Positions 11,494-21,655 of a stretch of 64,000 nucleotides of DNA are shown piece after piece. Where the stretch lies: contig RHPI01001507.1 of NCBI GenBank assembly GCA_009103225.1, positions 482,693 through 546,692 on the forward strand, in the 5' to 3' direction. The notes below the pieces were generated by a model. That model had not been told where the DNA came from. It saw only the letters and a list, made by a program, of their open reading frames with translations, and did no database searches. Position numbers and translations under genes: made by a program. How positions within the stretch are numbered: the first letter of the stretch is position 1; every line of letters begins with the position of its first letter. This DNA comes from Chlorokybus atmophyticus (lineage: Eukaryota > Streptophyta > Chlorokybophyceae > Chlorokybales > Chlorokybaceae).

Positions 11494-12522
11494 ATGGAGG
11501 ATGCTCGCATGGAAGAGCTTCAAGCTGCCATCTTGGCACTGAGGGAAGAGCTTCATCACACTCAAGCGGCGGCACAAGCACAACGCGAGGCGTATGAGCA
11601 TGCGATGGCGCGTGTACAAATTCCCATGGCATCAAGCTCGCGCGTGCATGTGAAGGTGCCAAAGCCCAAGCCATTCAGGGGTCAACGTGATGGAGATGCA
11701 GTGGATGAATGGATTTTTCAAGTATCGTCTTGGTTGAAGCTCACGGAGGTGCCCACGCATCTGCACGTGGAGGTTGCAGCGACATTGCTTGAAGGTGCAG
11801 CACTTGTGTGGTGGAGGCATCGATGTACGCGTGTTGCAAACGGGTTGGCGCTACCATTGACCACCATGGAAGAGTTGGCACTGGAGGTCAGGCATCAATT
11901 TGTTCCCGTTGAGAGCGTGAAGGCCGCACGCGACAAACTTGCAGCCCTTGTGCAAATGGGGTCGGTGATGGCGTACACGGCCGCGTTTCAGCGATTGGTG
12001 ATGTCCATACCCAATATGACCGAGGAGGAGCAGTTGGACAGGTATACACGTGGTTTAAAACCTTTGGGGCGTAAAGAAGTGGAGCTACGGGACCCGAAGA
12101 CACTCGCGGAGGCTATACGCATCGCGGAGCGTCTCGACGCGTTGTACTTCAAGTCCACCACAAGAAACACTGACTGGAGGCAAAGGCATGGTGATCAGCC
12201 CCGGGGAGGCTTTCAACATGCATGGAGACGAGGAGAACCAAGTTCAGCACTTGCCAATGGAGGTGGAGCTGACTCTGGGCCTGCACCAATGGAGGTGGGT
12301 GCCATACACACGCATGGAAGTGAGGCGAAGCACGGCGGACGTGGTGAAAGAGGTAAAGGTGTGCGCAAGTGTTATGCGTGTGGGTCGACGGAGCATTTGG
12401 CGTACGGATGCCCCAAACGAAGCACGCAAAGGCCAACACCGGATGGCAACCCTCGCCGTGATCGTCGCGTCAACACCATGGAGCAAAATGGCGTGGAGCA
12501 GGAAAACGACTTCCCCCAGTAG
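11494..12522 (+). CDS. gag: Gag polyprotein of chromovirus, 342 aa
   Basis: This is the capsid/nucleocapsid protein that packages the retrotransposon RNA. From the first ATG the protein opens with an acidic, Gln/Ala-rich helical stretch (MEDARMEELQAAILALREEL). It then shows the retrotransposon capsid signature (DEWIFQVSSWLKL, VWWRH, LEVRHQFVPVESVKAARDKL, with a later YTRGLKP) and a single CCHC zinc knuckle near the end (CYACGSTEHLAYGCP, C-x2-C-x4-H-x4-C). The frame is open upstream of this ATG to 11443 without another ATG, so the start is not certain. The stop at 12520-12522 lies inside the overlapping pol frame, shifted by -1, so Pol is probably made by frameshifting. Confidence 0.9.
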   Translation: MEDARMEELQAAILALREELHHTQAAAQAQREAYEHAMARVQIPMASSSRVHVKVPKPKPFRGQRDGDAVDEWIFQVSSWLKLTEVPTHLHVEVAATLLEGAALVWWRHRCTRVANGLALPLTTMEELALEVRHQFVPVESVKAARDKLAALVQMGSVMAYTAAFQRLVMSIPNMTEEEQLDRYTRGLKPLGRKEVELRDPKTLAEAIRIAERLDALYFKSTTRNTDWRQRHGDQPRGGFQHAWRRGEPSSALANGGGADSGPAPMEVGAIHTHGSEAKHGGRGERGKGVRKCYACGSTEHLAYGCPKRSTQRPTPDGNPRRDRRVNTMEQNGVEQENDFPQ

Positions 12523-15500
12523 GTGAGGAGGCTACTGCTGGGGATAGGAAGGAGCCTCATGCACGGACGGATGCTGTGACATTTCCATTAAAGAAGCAAG
12601 AAGAGATGGCTTTGAACGCGCCAATGGTGGTGAGTTATGCAAACGAGGAGACAACAAAGTACTTCGGGCTTCGAGCACACATTTGCGATGACCAAGGACG
12701 ATGGAGAGAGTGTAAGCTCATGATTGATAGCGGTGCCAACAGCAACTTCATGAGTATTGATATCGCGCGGCGTTACGGTTGGCTTTCGTCATTACGAGGA
12801 GGTGAAGTGAAGCTCGCTGATGGAGAGCCACCCTCTGGAGGTGATGGCGCTGCGTTTATGACCAAAGAGTTGTGCGTTCGCATTGGGAAGATGAAGGAGA
12901 GCATGCGATTTTGCTGCATCACCCTACGGAACGGGTTTGATGGGATTTTGGGACTACCGTGGCTATGGCAACATAATCCAGCCATCAATTGGAGGAAGCG
13001 CGTGCTCACCATCGAGCGAAACGGTGGAGAGTCCATTCAAGCTGCATCGGACGTCATCGAGGCGCGGCACGCACAATTAGGTGGTACGACAATTGCCCAG
13101 ATCTCTTATGTGCAATTGAGGAAGTTATTGTCTCCACGGAAGGCAAAGGCTGCATGGTTGTGTGTGGTGCGCGAAAACACTGCAAAGTCAGCACCAGAGC
13201 TGAGTGACGATGTTAAGACGGCTACGATGGACCCCGAGGTGTGTAAACTTGTTAAAGAATACCAAGATATCATGGTGGACGGACTTCCATCTGGTCTACC
13301 ACCTCCACGGAGCGTAGACCACCGTGTGGAGCTGATTGAGGGCGTGCACAAGCCACCGTATCGACCCGTATACAAGTTGTCACCTTTGGAACTGGAAGAG
13401 GCCGAGAGGCAGGTGGCGGACTTGCTGAAAAGAGGCTACATCAGGCCTAGTAAGTCCCCCTATGGTGCACCTATTTTGTTTGTACGAAAGAAGAACGGGA
13501 GCTTGCGCATGTGCGTCGACTACCGAGCTCTCAACAACATCACGAAGAGGAATTGCTTTCCACTCCCACGTATCGACGAGTTGCTGGAGCAATTGCAAGG
13601 TGCGCAGTACTTCACAACACTTGATCTTGCTGGAGGTTATCACCAAATTCGCATCGCGCCCGAGGATGTGGAGAAAACAGCTTTTAACACACGTTATGGG
13701 CACTACGAGTGGTTGGTCATGTCCTTCGGACTTACGAACGCACCGGCAACATTTCAAACGCTTATGAACAGCGTTTTTGCTGACTTGATTGGTAAGGGAG
13801 TCCTCGTGTACCTCGACGACATTTTGGTGTACGCGACAACAAAGGAGGAGCACGTGGCACTTCTACGGCGCGTGTTGCAGCGTTTGCGCGAACACAAGTT
13901 GTACGCCCAGCTACAAAAGTGCAAATTCTTGCTTCGAGAGGTGGAGTACCTAGGCCACATTGTGTCGCATGAAGGCATCAAGCCGGACCCCAACAAAGTG
14001 CAGGTGGTGCGCGAGTGGGCTGCCCCGACCAATGTAAAGGAGGTGATGTCCTTTTTAGGCCTTGCGGGGTATTATCGCAAGTTTATCATGGGGTTTTCGC
14101 GCATAGCTGCTCCCTTGACTACCCTACTCAAGAAGGGAAAGCATTGGAGCTGGTCAGCAACAGAGGAACATGCATTTGCTGCGTTGAAGAAGGCGCTGAC
14201 GGAGGCACCAGTCCTGGCTCACCCCAACATGGAAAAGACATTTATTTTGGCTTGCGACGCGTCCGACACAGCCGTAGGAGCTGTTTTGCAGCAAGACCAT
14301 GGCAACGGCCTTCAACCAGTAGCATTCTTCAGCAAGAAGATGAGTGGTGCGGAGCTGAATTACCCCGTGCACGAGAAGGAACTTTTAGCGCAAGTCATGG
14401 CGCTACGACAATGGCGTTGTTTTTTGGAAGGCAAAAAGTTCGTGCTTGAGACGGATCACTCTCCACTGAGGTACTTACAAACACAACCTCATCTGAGTCG
14501 CAGACAAGCTCGATGGCTTGAGTTCTTTCAACTTTTTGACTTCGATATCAAGTACAAGCCCGGTACGTCAAATGGTGTTGCTGACGCGCTGAGCCGGCTT
14601 AATGCAATTGAGGCACTCGCTCAAGTGCAGCCCGAGTGGACCGACCAGATTCGGCAAGTGCTTCGTGAAGACACGGAGGGTATGAAAGTGTTGCAAGAGC
14701 TGAAAAATACAGCTACGGACACAAGTGGGCACTGGTCAATGCGCGACGGGCTGCTGTGGCACCATGGGCGCTTGTACATCCCCAACGTCGCGCATATCCG
14801 TGTGAAGTTGCTGAAGGAAGCTCATGACGTGCCCATTGCTGGTCACCAAGGGTTGGAAAGGACTTTGGCAAGCTTAAAACAGCGTTTTTACTGGCGAGAG
14901 ATGCATCGCGATGTGCGCGACTACGTGGCGTTGTGCGACGCATGCCAAAGGGTGAAGGCAAGCAACCAAAAGCCAGGTGGGTTGCTGCAACCTCTCCCTG
15001 TGCCATTGTCCAAGTGGGAGCAAGTTACCATGGACTTTATCACGGGGCTACCAAAGACAAAAGAAGGGTACGACGCTATACTTGTGTTCGTCGATAAAAC
15101 CAGCAAAATGGTACGCTTGGCACCGTGTAGTGAGTCTTGCACGGCACCGGAGGCAGCACGCTTGTTCGTGAAGCATGTATTTCGTTCTCATGGATTACCA
15201 CGAAGCATTGTGAGTGATCGCGACCCGCGCTTTACAAGTAAGTTTTGGGAGGCGCTGCATAGTGCACTGGGTACCACACTGAAGTTTAGCACGGCATTCC
15301 ACCCGCAAACTGATGGGCAAACGGAGCGGGCCAACCGTGTGATCGAGGACATGCTGCGTTGCTACGTTAACGCGCGACAAGACAATTGGGAGGAGCTGCT
15401 TGAGTTGGTTGAGTTTGCGATCAACAACCACCACAATGCAAGCACAGGTGTCACTCCCTTCCTTATGAACTACGGGCAACATCCATTGACACCGTTGACG

Positions 15501-16109
15501 GCATGGACACCGCGACGACATGACGTGCGTGTGGAGGCAGCTAATGACTTCCTTACAAAGTGCGCGGACATTAACAAGGCAGCTAGGGATGCGTTATTGG
15601 TGGCACAAAATCGGCAGAAGCAGTACGCGGACGCGCATCGCCGACACCTCACGTTTCAGGAAGGCGACATTGTGTTACTCTCCGCGAAGCACGTCCAGGT
15701 GCGTACGGGAGTTCGCAAGCTGAATGAACGCTGGTTGGGACCATTTAAGGTCAGCAAAGTTATCTCGGACGTGGCGTACAAGTTGGAGCTACCCGACACC
15801 ATGCGTGTGCACCCCGTTTTTCACGTCTCCCTTCTGAAAGCATATCGAGGACAACCGCCAGAAAGGCCACCCCCCGAAGTTGGCACGGACGGTGAACCCG
15901 AGTGGGAGGTAGAAGACATCCTTGGTGAGAAGTTTGTGCATGGCGTACGCAAGTTCTTAGTGAAATGGAAGGGCTATCCGTTGCATGAAGCATCCTGGGA
16001 GCCAGAGGCACACTTGACTAATGCTCAAGACGTTGTGCGTGCCTATCTTGCTCGACGACAACCTCGCGAGCTTCGAGGACGAAGCTCACCTGGGGGGGGA
16101 GGAGTGTAA
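12462..16109 (+). CDS. pol: Pol polyprotein: protease, reverse transcriptase, RNase H, integrase, chromodomain
   Basis: Residues are counted from the codon at 12576. In order they are: aspartic protease active site IDSGANSNF (Asp at 51); reverse transcriptase with YRALNNIT and the catalytic YLDD (412-415); RNase H with DASDTAVGAVLQQ (from 561); integrase zinc finger HDVPIAGH...CDACQ (His at 750); DDE catalytic core with Asp 820 (MDFITGLP), Asp 881 (SDRDPRF) and Glu 917 (HPQTDGQTERAN); and a C-terminal chromodomain from about 1109 (EWEVEDILGEKF, LVKWKGYP, SWEPE). All catalytic residues are present and there is no internal stop. The frame opens at 12462 with no ATG until 12606, so it is probably reached by a -1 shift out of gag. 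The stop TAA at 16107 lies inside the 3' LTR, so the coding region overlaps the polypurine tract. Confidence 0.95.
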   Translation, partial: SSRQHHGAKWRGAGKRLPPVGEEATAGDRKEPHARTDAVTFPLKKQEEMALNAPMVVSYANEETTKYFGLRAHICDDQGRWRECKLMIDSGANSNFMSIDIARRYGWLSSLRGGEVKLADGEPPSGGDGAAFMTKELCVRIGKMKESMRFCCITLRNGFDGILGLPWLWQHNPAINWRKRVLTIERNGGESIQAASDVIEARHAQLGGTTIAQISYVQLRKLLSPRKAKAAWLCVVRENTAKSAPELSDDVKTATMDPEVCKLVKEYQDIMVDGLPSGLPPPRSVDHRVELIEGVHKPPYRPVYKLSPLELEEAERQVADLLKRGYIRPSKSPYGAPILFVRKKNGSLRMCVDYRALNNITKRNCFPLPRIDELLEQLQGAQYFTTLDLAGGYHQIRIAPEDVEKTAFNTRYGHYEWLVMSFGLTNAPATFQTLMNSVFADLIGKGVLVYLDDILVYATTKEEHVALLRRVLQRLREHKLYAQLQKCKFLLREVEYLGHIVSHEGIKPDPNKVQVVREWAAPTNVKEVMSFLGLAGYYRKFIMGFSRIAAPLTTLLKKGKHWSWSATEEHAFAALKKALTEAPVLAHPNMEKTFILACDASDTAVGAVLQQDHGNGLQPVAFFSKKMSGAELNYPVHEKELLAQVMALRQWRCFLEGKKFVLETDHSPLRYLQTQPHLSRRQARWLEFFQLFDFDIKYKPGTSNGVADALSRLNAIEALAQVQPEWTDQIRQVLREDTEGMKVLQELKNTATDTSGHWSMRDGLLWHHGRLYIPNVAHIRVKLLKEAHDVPIAGHQGLERTLASLKQRFYWREMHRDVRDYVALCDACQRVKASNQKPGGLLQPLPVPLSKWEQVTMDFITGLPKTKEGYDAILVFVDKTSKMVRLAPCSESCTAPEAARLFVKHVFRSHGLPRSIVSDRDPRFTSKFWEALHSALGTTLKFSTAFHPQTDGQTERANRVIEDMLRCYVNARQDNWEELLELVEFAINNHHNASTGVTPFLMNYGQHPLTPLTAWTPRRHDVRVEAANDFLTKCADINKAARDALLVAQNRQKQYADAHRRHLTFQEGDIVLLSAKHVQVRTGVRKLNERWLGPFKVSKVISDVAYKLELPDTMRVHPVFHVSLLKAYRGQPPERPPPEVGTDGEPEWEVEDILGEKFVHGVRKFLVKWKGYPLHEASWEPEAHLTNAQDVVRAYLARRQPRELRGRSSPGGGGV
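12501..12507 (+). promoter_or_regulatory. candidate -1 frameshift site between gag and pol
   Basis: The pol frame is open from 12462 and gag stops at 12522, a 60-base overlap in the -1 relation. Within it, in the gag frame, lies G-GAA-AAC at 12501-12507. This has the same shape (GGA then a run of three, then a seventh base) as the plant-virus slippery heptamer G-GAU-UUU. The tRNAs reading GAA and AAC could re-pair on GGA and AAA. I cannot judge the downstream RNA structure, so this is a plausible site, not a demonstrated one. Confidence 0.4.
16092..16104 (+). other. polypurine tract
   Basis: GGGGGGGGAGGAG lies immediately 5' of the TGTAAC start of the 3' LTR, the expected place for plus-strand DNA priming. 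It is also translated as the C-terminal Gly-rich end of Pol. Confidence 0.85.
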
Positions 16110-16776
16110 CAGTCAAGGCCAAATTCTGTGATTTTCATGGCCGTTTTAGGCCTTATTTGTAAGGTACATGTTTTTAATGACTTGTGGCGGATATCGGCGA
16201 GTTATGAGTCTGCCGCGGATATCGACCGGGGCCCCAAGACCAGTCCGGAAGGTGCCAGAAAACGGAGGGCCAGTCGAGAAGGGCTCGACCAGATTTCTGG
16301 AAGGGCCTGGCGCCAAGTAGTATAACTTGACCATATGAGCAGCAAATTAGGAGATCTTTGGTGCGTTGGAAAGGTCTAGAAGTGTACTACAAGATTCTGC
16401 AAGAATATCTTAGCTTCTAGTTCCGTCTAGCGCTAGAATCGTCTAGACAGTAGCATGTGCAGACTGGTAGGTATAAAAGTGACATTCTACAATTTGCAAT
16501 ACAACCTTTAGCTCCCTAGTTTCTGGTGTGCAAGCTTGGTGGTGGTTAGCAGGGGTTGCTAGCGTGTGGCCACTAGTGTGTACTTGCTTGTGTGACGATC
16601 CAAGGCGCTACACAAGTCGGTGTGTAGCTTCGAGCGCATGCGCGTGCGTACGCGAGTGGCGGGGCGCGTGTGTGTGTTTGGCAGAGGGGGCAAGGTTCCG
16701 GTGTGAATACTGTGCCTTGGTGAGAAGGTTGTGGATTGGACCAACTCACAGGTAGCAAGGCACGAGCACCGTCACA
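16105..16776 (+). repeat. 3' LTR of chromovirus, full length (672 bp)
   Basis: It starts TGTAACAGTC right after the polypurine tract and ends CACCGTCACA, giving the usual TG...CA termini. Compared with the 5' copy it supplies the 95 bases missing there. A TATAAAA box is at 16472-16478. A GCGGATATCG motif occurs twice near the 5' end of the LTR. Confidence 0.95.
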
Positions 16777-19726
16777 ATCACACTTGTTGACATGCTGCTA
16801 ATGTAGCTATTAAGTCATCATTGACCACAACAGCTGCATTTGCTCGTGCAAAACGTTATGAGCCCTGGGGGTTATTACGATCGTAGAGAACATTGGAGGC
16901 AACATTTTGAATTGACGGTGTGCTCACTGCAATACTATGCATGGTCACGGTGACGGTGTTATGTGTCACGTGACTCACGCGCTGTGATATCGAGACATGC
17001 ATTGGGGCTTAAAGGCAATTCATCCACAATGAGATTTGTTGAAAGATTGAATGGAGTTTCTCAACTAGTGGTCTCCAGACAAGCCGTCCATCTTTACGCA
17101 TTACACAAGATGACAATCGGTTGCCTGTTTGGCGGAGTGTCCTCTCTCTCTCAAGGGTGTACACGTGTCTCCTTCTCGAGCTGCAATTGTCATAGATAGC
17201 TTGAAACGCTGTCTGTGGAAGCCTTGCGTTGCCGTGGCCTTGCGGTAGTTGAAGGGCAAAGAATGCCTACTCACTCATGAATTGTGCGAAAACGATGCAG
17301 TGTGCTGTCGCACACAATTAACAGAGCAAATAAATGCGTATAGCTAGTTTACATACTATCATATCTATAGCAAGTCAAGTCGATTAAACCCACCCCTCAA
17401 ACATGCAATGCAGATCCTCGAATAACACATGATAGTCCCGTATTGCGAAACACATTTTTTGCAATCATGCTGGTGTATAGCTCAGCCCAGAAGCTGTCGT
17501 TGTTATCTGTCACACGATAGTCGATGAGAGGGGAGCTAGTGATGTTGCTATTGTGTTTACAACAAACTCGTCATACATTAAACGACTTAATCTCTCCAAT
17601 CTGCAATTAAGGTTCAGCGTTGCCATTGACAAGGTACCGGAACGTGCACCATTAGCATTTATGCAAATTTGAGCAGCAAAAATAATGGTCAGGCATTGGG
17701 AGACTCCACGCACGTGCCACCGTGAGGACCGATGGCCCCTTACGGCAATTATCGTGCAATGCAGCAACTGACCTCAATGCCAAATGGGCTTTAAAGTTTG
17801 AATACTGAGCAGTCTTGGAGTAACAGCGTCTCGGTCCATCCGATGCGGCTTTTTTACAAGAGTACATGTGTCCTCTACAAGAGTACATGTGTGCGTGGAA
17901 GGCCATCTTGGTCTTGAACTCAATATTCTCATAACCGGGTGCCGGGACGGCCAGTGCAACGAAGTGATTGTGAAGATCTCAAAGACTCCGTCTCGTCGTT
18001 ATCGGAGTTCAAGGTGTCACATAGCGGCAACAGCATACGGCTCTTGCCGCTATCGCGATGATGCTATTAGTCAATGCCGCATTGAGTAATAGCATCAGCT
18101 ATTAGTGCAGCACTAACGGCTATGCATTTCAATAAGTCACATAGCCATCAGTGCTGGCAATGACAACAAATGCTGCAAGATGTATTCAAGTGTATATTGC
18201 ATTGACCAATGCATGATGCAAAGCCAAGTTACTGCAGAAAAGAGGGTAAAATTGTGAGTGAACAAGCCATTGCTATGCGTGATGTTGTCCCATTTACTTG
18301 TGTGAGCGGAACAATGTGTCTAACCGTAGAGTGATGTAAATAAGCATGAAACTTGTGAATGCGGTCCTACTGATGTAGTATTGCTCAATAATGGCAATCA
18401 CATTGCATCGAGGCACCACTAAGCTCACAACCAATGCAAGGCAATGCGCACGCAAACAAGCACATTCTCACATGGTGAGGTGTCGTGCTATGCGTCCAGC
18501 AGGGCTCAGTCTCTTCGCATATGCCTACATCCAATCCTCATCCAGGGCTATCATAGCCCGGGATGCGAACCCGGGAGAAGCCAGTGATTCTTCCCTTCAT
18601 CTAATCCCTGGTTCCATGCTACCAGCATTAACTCCACGCATCGGTGATCATTACCAAGCAGTTCACGTAGGGACCCACCATAGGCGATCCATTAAAAGTC
18701 CTGACCATACCGTCCTTTTTTCCTGCCTACCCGCTCGAAGTCACAGCCCGGCAACCCCTCTTAATGGCTCTGTTGTTGAAACTTGCACTCTGAAAGTTCG
18801 AGCCTGACAGATCTGTTACGAGTCTGGCAAGCCTTCTCGTAGCTAACTCGCAACTATCTTTTGATACATGATAGTCAATCATAAACAGCTACCGTATAGC
18901 CGTGACCAGACATGTAAGGCCGATGAACTGAAGGCTCACATGTGTGCATACGATAGTATAAGAAGTCAGACTATTTACATGCACACTTGATGCAAATGTG
19001 AGGGAGTTCGTGAAACACAGAGTTGAAGTAAGTAAGTTTTTAGTATTTTTCGAAAAGTTGTTGAGTTCTTAAGTTTACGCCCGAGTTTGATGTTGTATGC
19101 TGCAAGTGTTGGGGTTGGAAAGACTCGAAGCCAGCCGCTAGCTTTAAGCCTCCCCTTCACAACTTGAAGTTGTGAAAAGGTGTGATTGCACACAAGCCGT
19201 TTCAATCGAAAAGCCTTCACACTGTAAAAGAGTGCAGCGTTTGTGCGTGTGCATTGGTTGTCAGTGTGTAAACTTGGTTGCATTGTCCGCACGGTGTGAA
19301 CACTCATCATCCGGGTGGGGCATTATGTAACTGTCACATGAGTTCACCTCAGTTAACGGTTTATATTTATATTCGCATTTAATCTCATGCAAGGGACTGT
19401 GTTACAATACTACCCATATCAATGGCTTGTTCACTCTGTCTGTTTTAAAGAGGGCCTCCATTGTTTGCATCCTAGCTAGCGGTACACATCGGAGTTAACC
19501 CTATCCACTGCGCATCAGAAAAGGGGGGGGGGGGGTGAACTTTTTTGTCTTTATACTCATCAGCAGGAAGGACACCACTTCACTGCGTCTTTAGCTTTAG
19601 CACAGCTTCACTACGGCAAGTTGAAGAGGTTCCGCACCCGACCCTGCGCAGCCCGACACATGACTTACTTGCATCGAGAGTGTTTTCAATCCGGATTTAG
19701 GTTAGGGTTAGCTCATCTCATAAACA
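16777..19726. other. gene-poor block with scattered repeats
   Basis: There is no recognisable gene. It contains a 17-base direct repeat (ACAAGAGTACATGTGT, near 17859 and 17878), one member of a diverged dispersed repeat (about 18090-18350, see 20280-20560), and a poly-G run near 19520. Frames of 111 aa (18975-19310, minus) and 138 aa (18391-18807, plus) have no family motif and no exon-like context. Confidence 0.45.
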
Positions 19727-19774
19727 CACGGTGCAGAATTGGCTTGCTGATCAGCAAGCCAACTGTGCACCGTG
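19727..19774. repeat. inverted repeat with perfect 24-bp core palindrome
   Basis: TTGGCTTGCTGATCAGCAAGCCAA at 19739-19762 is a perfect palindrome, given here in two halves: TTGGCTTGCTGA and TCAGCAAGCCAA. It is extended outward by CACGGTGCA (19727-19735) and its complement TGCACCGTG (19766-19774), separated from the core by three bases on each side. It would extrude as a cruciform or fold as an RNA hairpin. It sits just before one copy of the ACCGTATTTACCCC element. Confidence 0.85.
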
Positions 19775-19798
19775 TTCATGAAACACCGCGACTGATTT

Positions 19799-19880
19799 AC
19801 CGTACTTACCCCGTTAGAGTCCCCCTTTTTATACGGTCCCCCCCTCAATTTTGTTGGGGGGGACTCTATTCAAGGGGAGA
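19799..19880 (+). repeat. ACCGTATTTACCCC element, copy 1
   Basis: It begins ACCGTACTTACCCC, followed by alternating C-runs and G-runs (GTCCCCCC ... GGGGGGGACTC) that can fold back on themselves. It is one of three related short sequences at 19.8, 21.0 and 21.7 kb. No coding potential. Confidence 0.6.
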
Positions 19881-19890
19881 GGGGGAGGGG

Positions 19891-19951
19891 CAGATTTCTG
19901 GAAGGGCCTGGCGCCAAGTAGTATAACTTGACCATATGAGCAGCAAATTAG
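19891..19951 (+). repeat. 61-bp fragment of the chromovirus LTR
   Basis: This stretch is identical by eye to 10913-10973 of the 5' LTR. It starts right after a G-rich run and stops exactly at a single N (19952), with no further LTR sequence beyond. It is therefore more likely a scaffolding artefact, or a fragment of an unassembled second copy, than a natural solo LTR. Confidence 0.85.
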
Positions 19952-19952
19952 N

Positions 19953-21018
19953 TTACGTCGATTTAAGGTATATAACTTGCGTACATCTGGTGTAACGCGA
20001 CTACTTAATGATAACGCGATCAGTTGCAAATCATTTGTTGGCACGTTACTCGTTTAACATTATAACTTGGACGGTCGACGACGCGTCCACCGTGGAAACT
20101 GTGGCGGTGCGCCGTCATAGCACTTATGAATCATCCATGCACATGTGTATTAAGCGCTTATGTGATGAATGAAGTGAATAATGTGAACTTAAAGGGCCAA
20201 AACACACAACCATAACATATTACATGCGTAATGATGCGCAGTTCAACGTGTGTATGCTCTTGCTGCTAACTCAATAACGGTATCATCCAACATATTAGCG
20301 GCTATGCATACCACCATGTAATAGCTGCCAGCGGTGTTAACAGTGATAACTAATTTCAGGAGAGTGTATCCAAACGCAAAGTGCATTGACTGATGTATCA
20401 ATCATGACGCATGATGCGTGATGCAAACCCAACATTCCGGAAAAAAGAGGGTAAAATTGTGAGTCAACAAGCCACTTCTATAGACATTGTTGTGTTACAT
20501 TTCATATCATGAGCTGCAAGATGTGTCTGACCATAAAATAAGGTGAATATATAATATATTATATATATATGTAAATGTATCATATACGTGTATATGTCAT
20601 ATATACATCTGGGTAAACATATACTGTATTGTATGAATCTACATGTATATCTCTATGGTCCCTTGTGCCATGTGCACACCGTGCTCATTTCGTGCACTCA
20701 TTTGCCTTTACTTGCATAAATTCAGATAATTTCAACTTAGGGGGTGCACTTCTGACGGCCAAGATGTAATCAATCTTGATCCAACGGTAGCACAATATCA
20801 CTCGTCGCCAGTCAACTGCATTCGCCAGCCGGCGTTACTGTGTTGCCGTGTAGGCGTGACGCGTTTAGTGACGCATGCGACAGAGGGATAAACGGTCAAT
20901 CAACACGTGACCATACCGTTACTGCTACCGTTAGAAGCAGGGGGCAACGGAATTTGCAGTAACTATCACTTCTGGTTAATGAATAAAAGTTAGATGTATG
21001 AAGGTCAAGACGTTAGAC
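19953..21018. other. non-coding block with a dispersed repeat and AT microsatellite
   Basis: There is no gene. About 20280-20560 is a diverged copy of the repeat at about 18090-18350; both contain AGAGGGTAAAATTGTGAGT followed by CAACAAGCCA or GAACAAGCCA. A TATATA-rich run follows at about 20546-20575. Confidence 0.5.
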
Positions 21019-21020
21019 GT

Positions 21021-21112
21021 ACCGCATTTACCCCGATACAAACCCCCCCCTTATACAGTCGCCCCCAGCCGAACCAAAGGGGATTGTGTATCGACGTTAT
21101 AGCCCCCCCCTT
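21021..21112 (+). repeat. ACCGTATTTACCCC element, copy 2
   Basis: It begins ACCGCATTTACCCCGATAC, continues with CCCCCCCC, TATACAGTCGCCCCC and GGGGATTGTGTAT. It has the same order of motifs as copies 1 and 3, with substitutions and run-length differences. It is followed by a short tandem repeat CCCCCTGTGAGGGACTGCATT (two copies, 21127-21170). Confidence 0.6.
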
Positions 21113-21372
21113 CATCTTTGTTTTTTCCCCCTGTGAGGGACTGCATTCCCCCTGTGAGGGACTGCATTGTAGGTTATACTGTCACATGTGTGTACATCCA
21201 TCAATACAATAGCCCATTAGCTGCATAAGTTAACAGTATATATAATGTTGTAGCTGTACGTACCCATGTTACATGAATATTATTCATACACTACCCATGC
21301 TGTTGCTATTTAATATGTATTAGAGTTTAATGCACCATAAGGAATATAAATGTATTGATATTAGATAGATGG

Positions 21373-21408
<36 letters not shown>

Positions 21409-21655
21409 CAATTGCAAATGATTGCTAGATGTGTCAGAATGTTTTGGAATATATGATGTAATTCACCTTGTGGTTTGAATAATGACACCACAAGTGCAGT
21501 GGGCGGCCTACTCTGGGCCGCTCATTATAGCGAGTCACCGGCAGCAACCTCGCCGCGTTCGAGTTACGGCTGCTAGCGTAGCCTGAACGGATGAAGTACG
21601 TCATCCGCCGCAGGTGACGTATCTAGTTAGTGACTCACGTACAGTCCTACCCGCC
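21113..21655. other. non-coding block with AT dinucleotide repeat
   Basis: There is no gene. A (TA)n microsatellite lies at about 21377-21405. The rest is AT-rich up to about 21480 and then turns GC-rich. Confidence 0.5.

Larger units (their letters stand above)
10823..16776 (+). mobile_element. Ty3/Gypsy LTR retrotransposon, chromovirus clade, near-intact
   Basis: The parts are all present and in order: 5' LTR (partial), tRNA-type primer binding site, gag, protease-RT-RNase H-integrase-chromodomain pol, polypurine tract, full 3' LTR. The order RT, RNase H, integrase defines Ty3/Gypsy, and the C-terminal chromodomain places it among chromoviruses, which in the family targets integration to marked chromatin. 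Both coding frames are free of stops. The 5' LTR lacks about 95 bases relative to the 3' LTR and begins directly at a poly-G run with an N at 10836, so the left target duplication cannot be seen. I count by eye about 19 mismatches over the shared 577 bases of LTR, so the insertion is not brand new. Confidence 0.95.

Noticed and set aside
18540-18600. tRNA-like T-arm (CCCGGGTTCGCATCCCGGG on the minus strand)
   Set aside because: No matching acceptor, D or anticodon stems at the right distances; it may be a decayed tRNA-derived repeat but cannot be supported.
18391-19310. 138-aa plus-strand and 111-aa minus-strand frames
   Set aside because: No domain, no plausible start context, no linked exons, and one sits next to an old repeat.
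19698-19712. Telomere-like TTAGGTTAGGGTTAG
   Set aside because: Only two or three imperfect units; chance or a very short interstitial tract.
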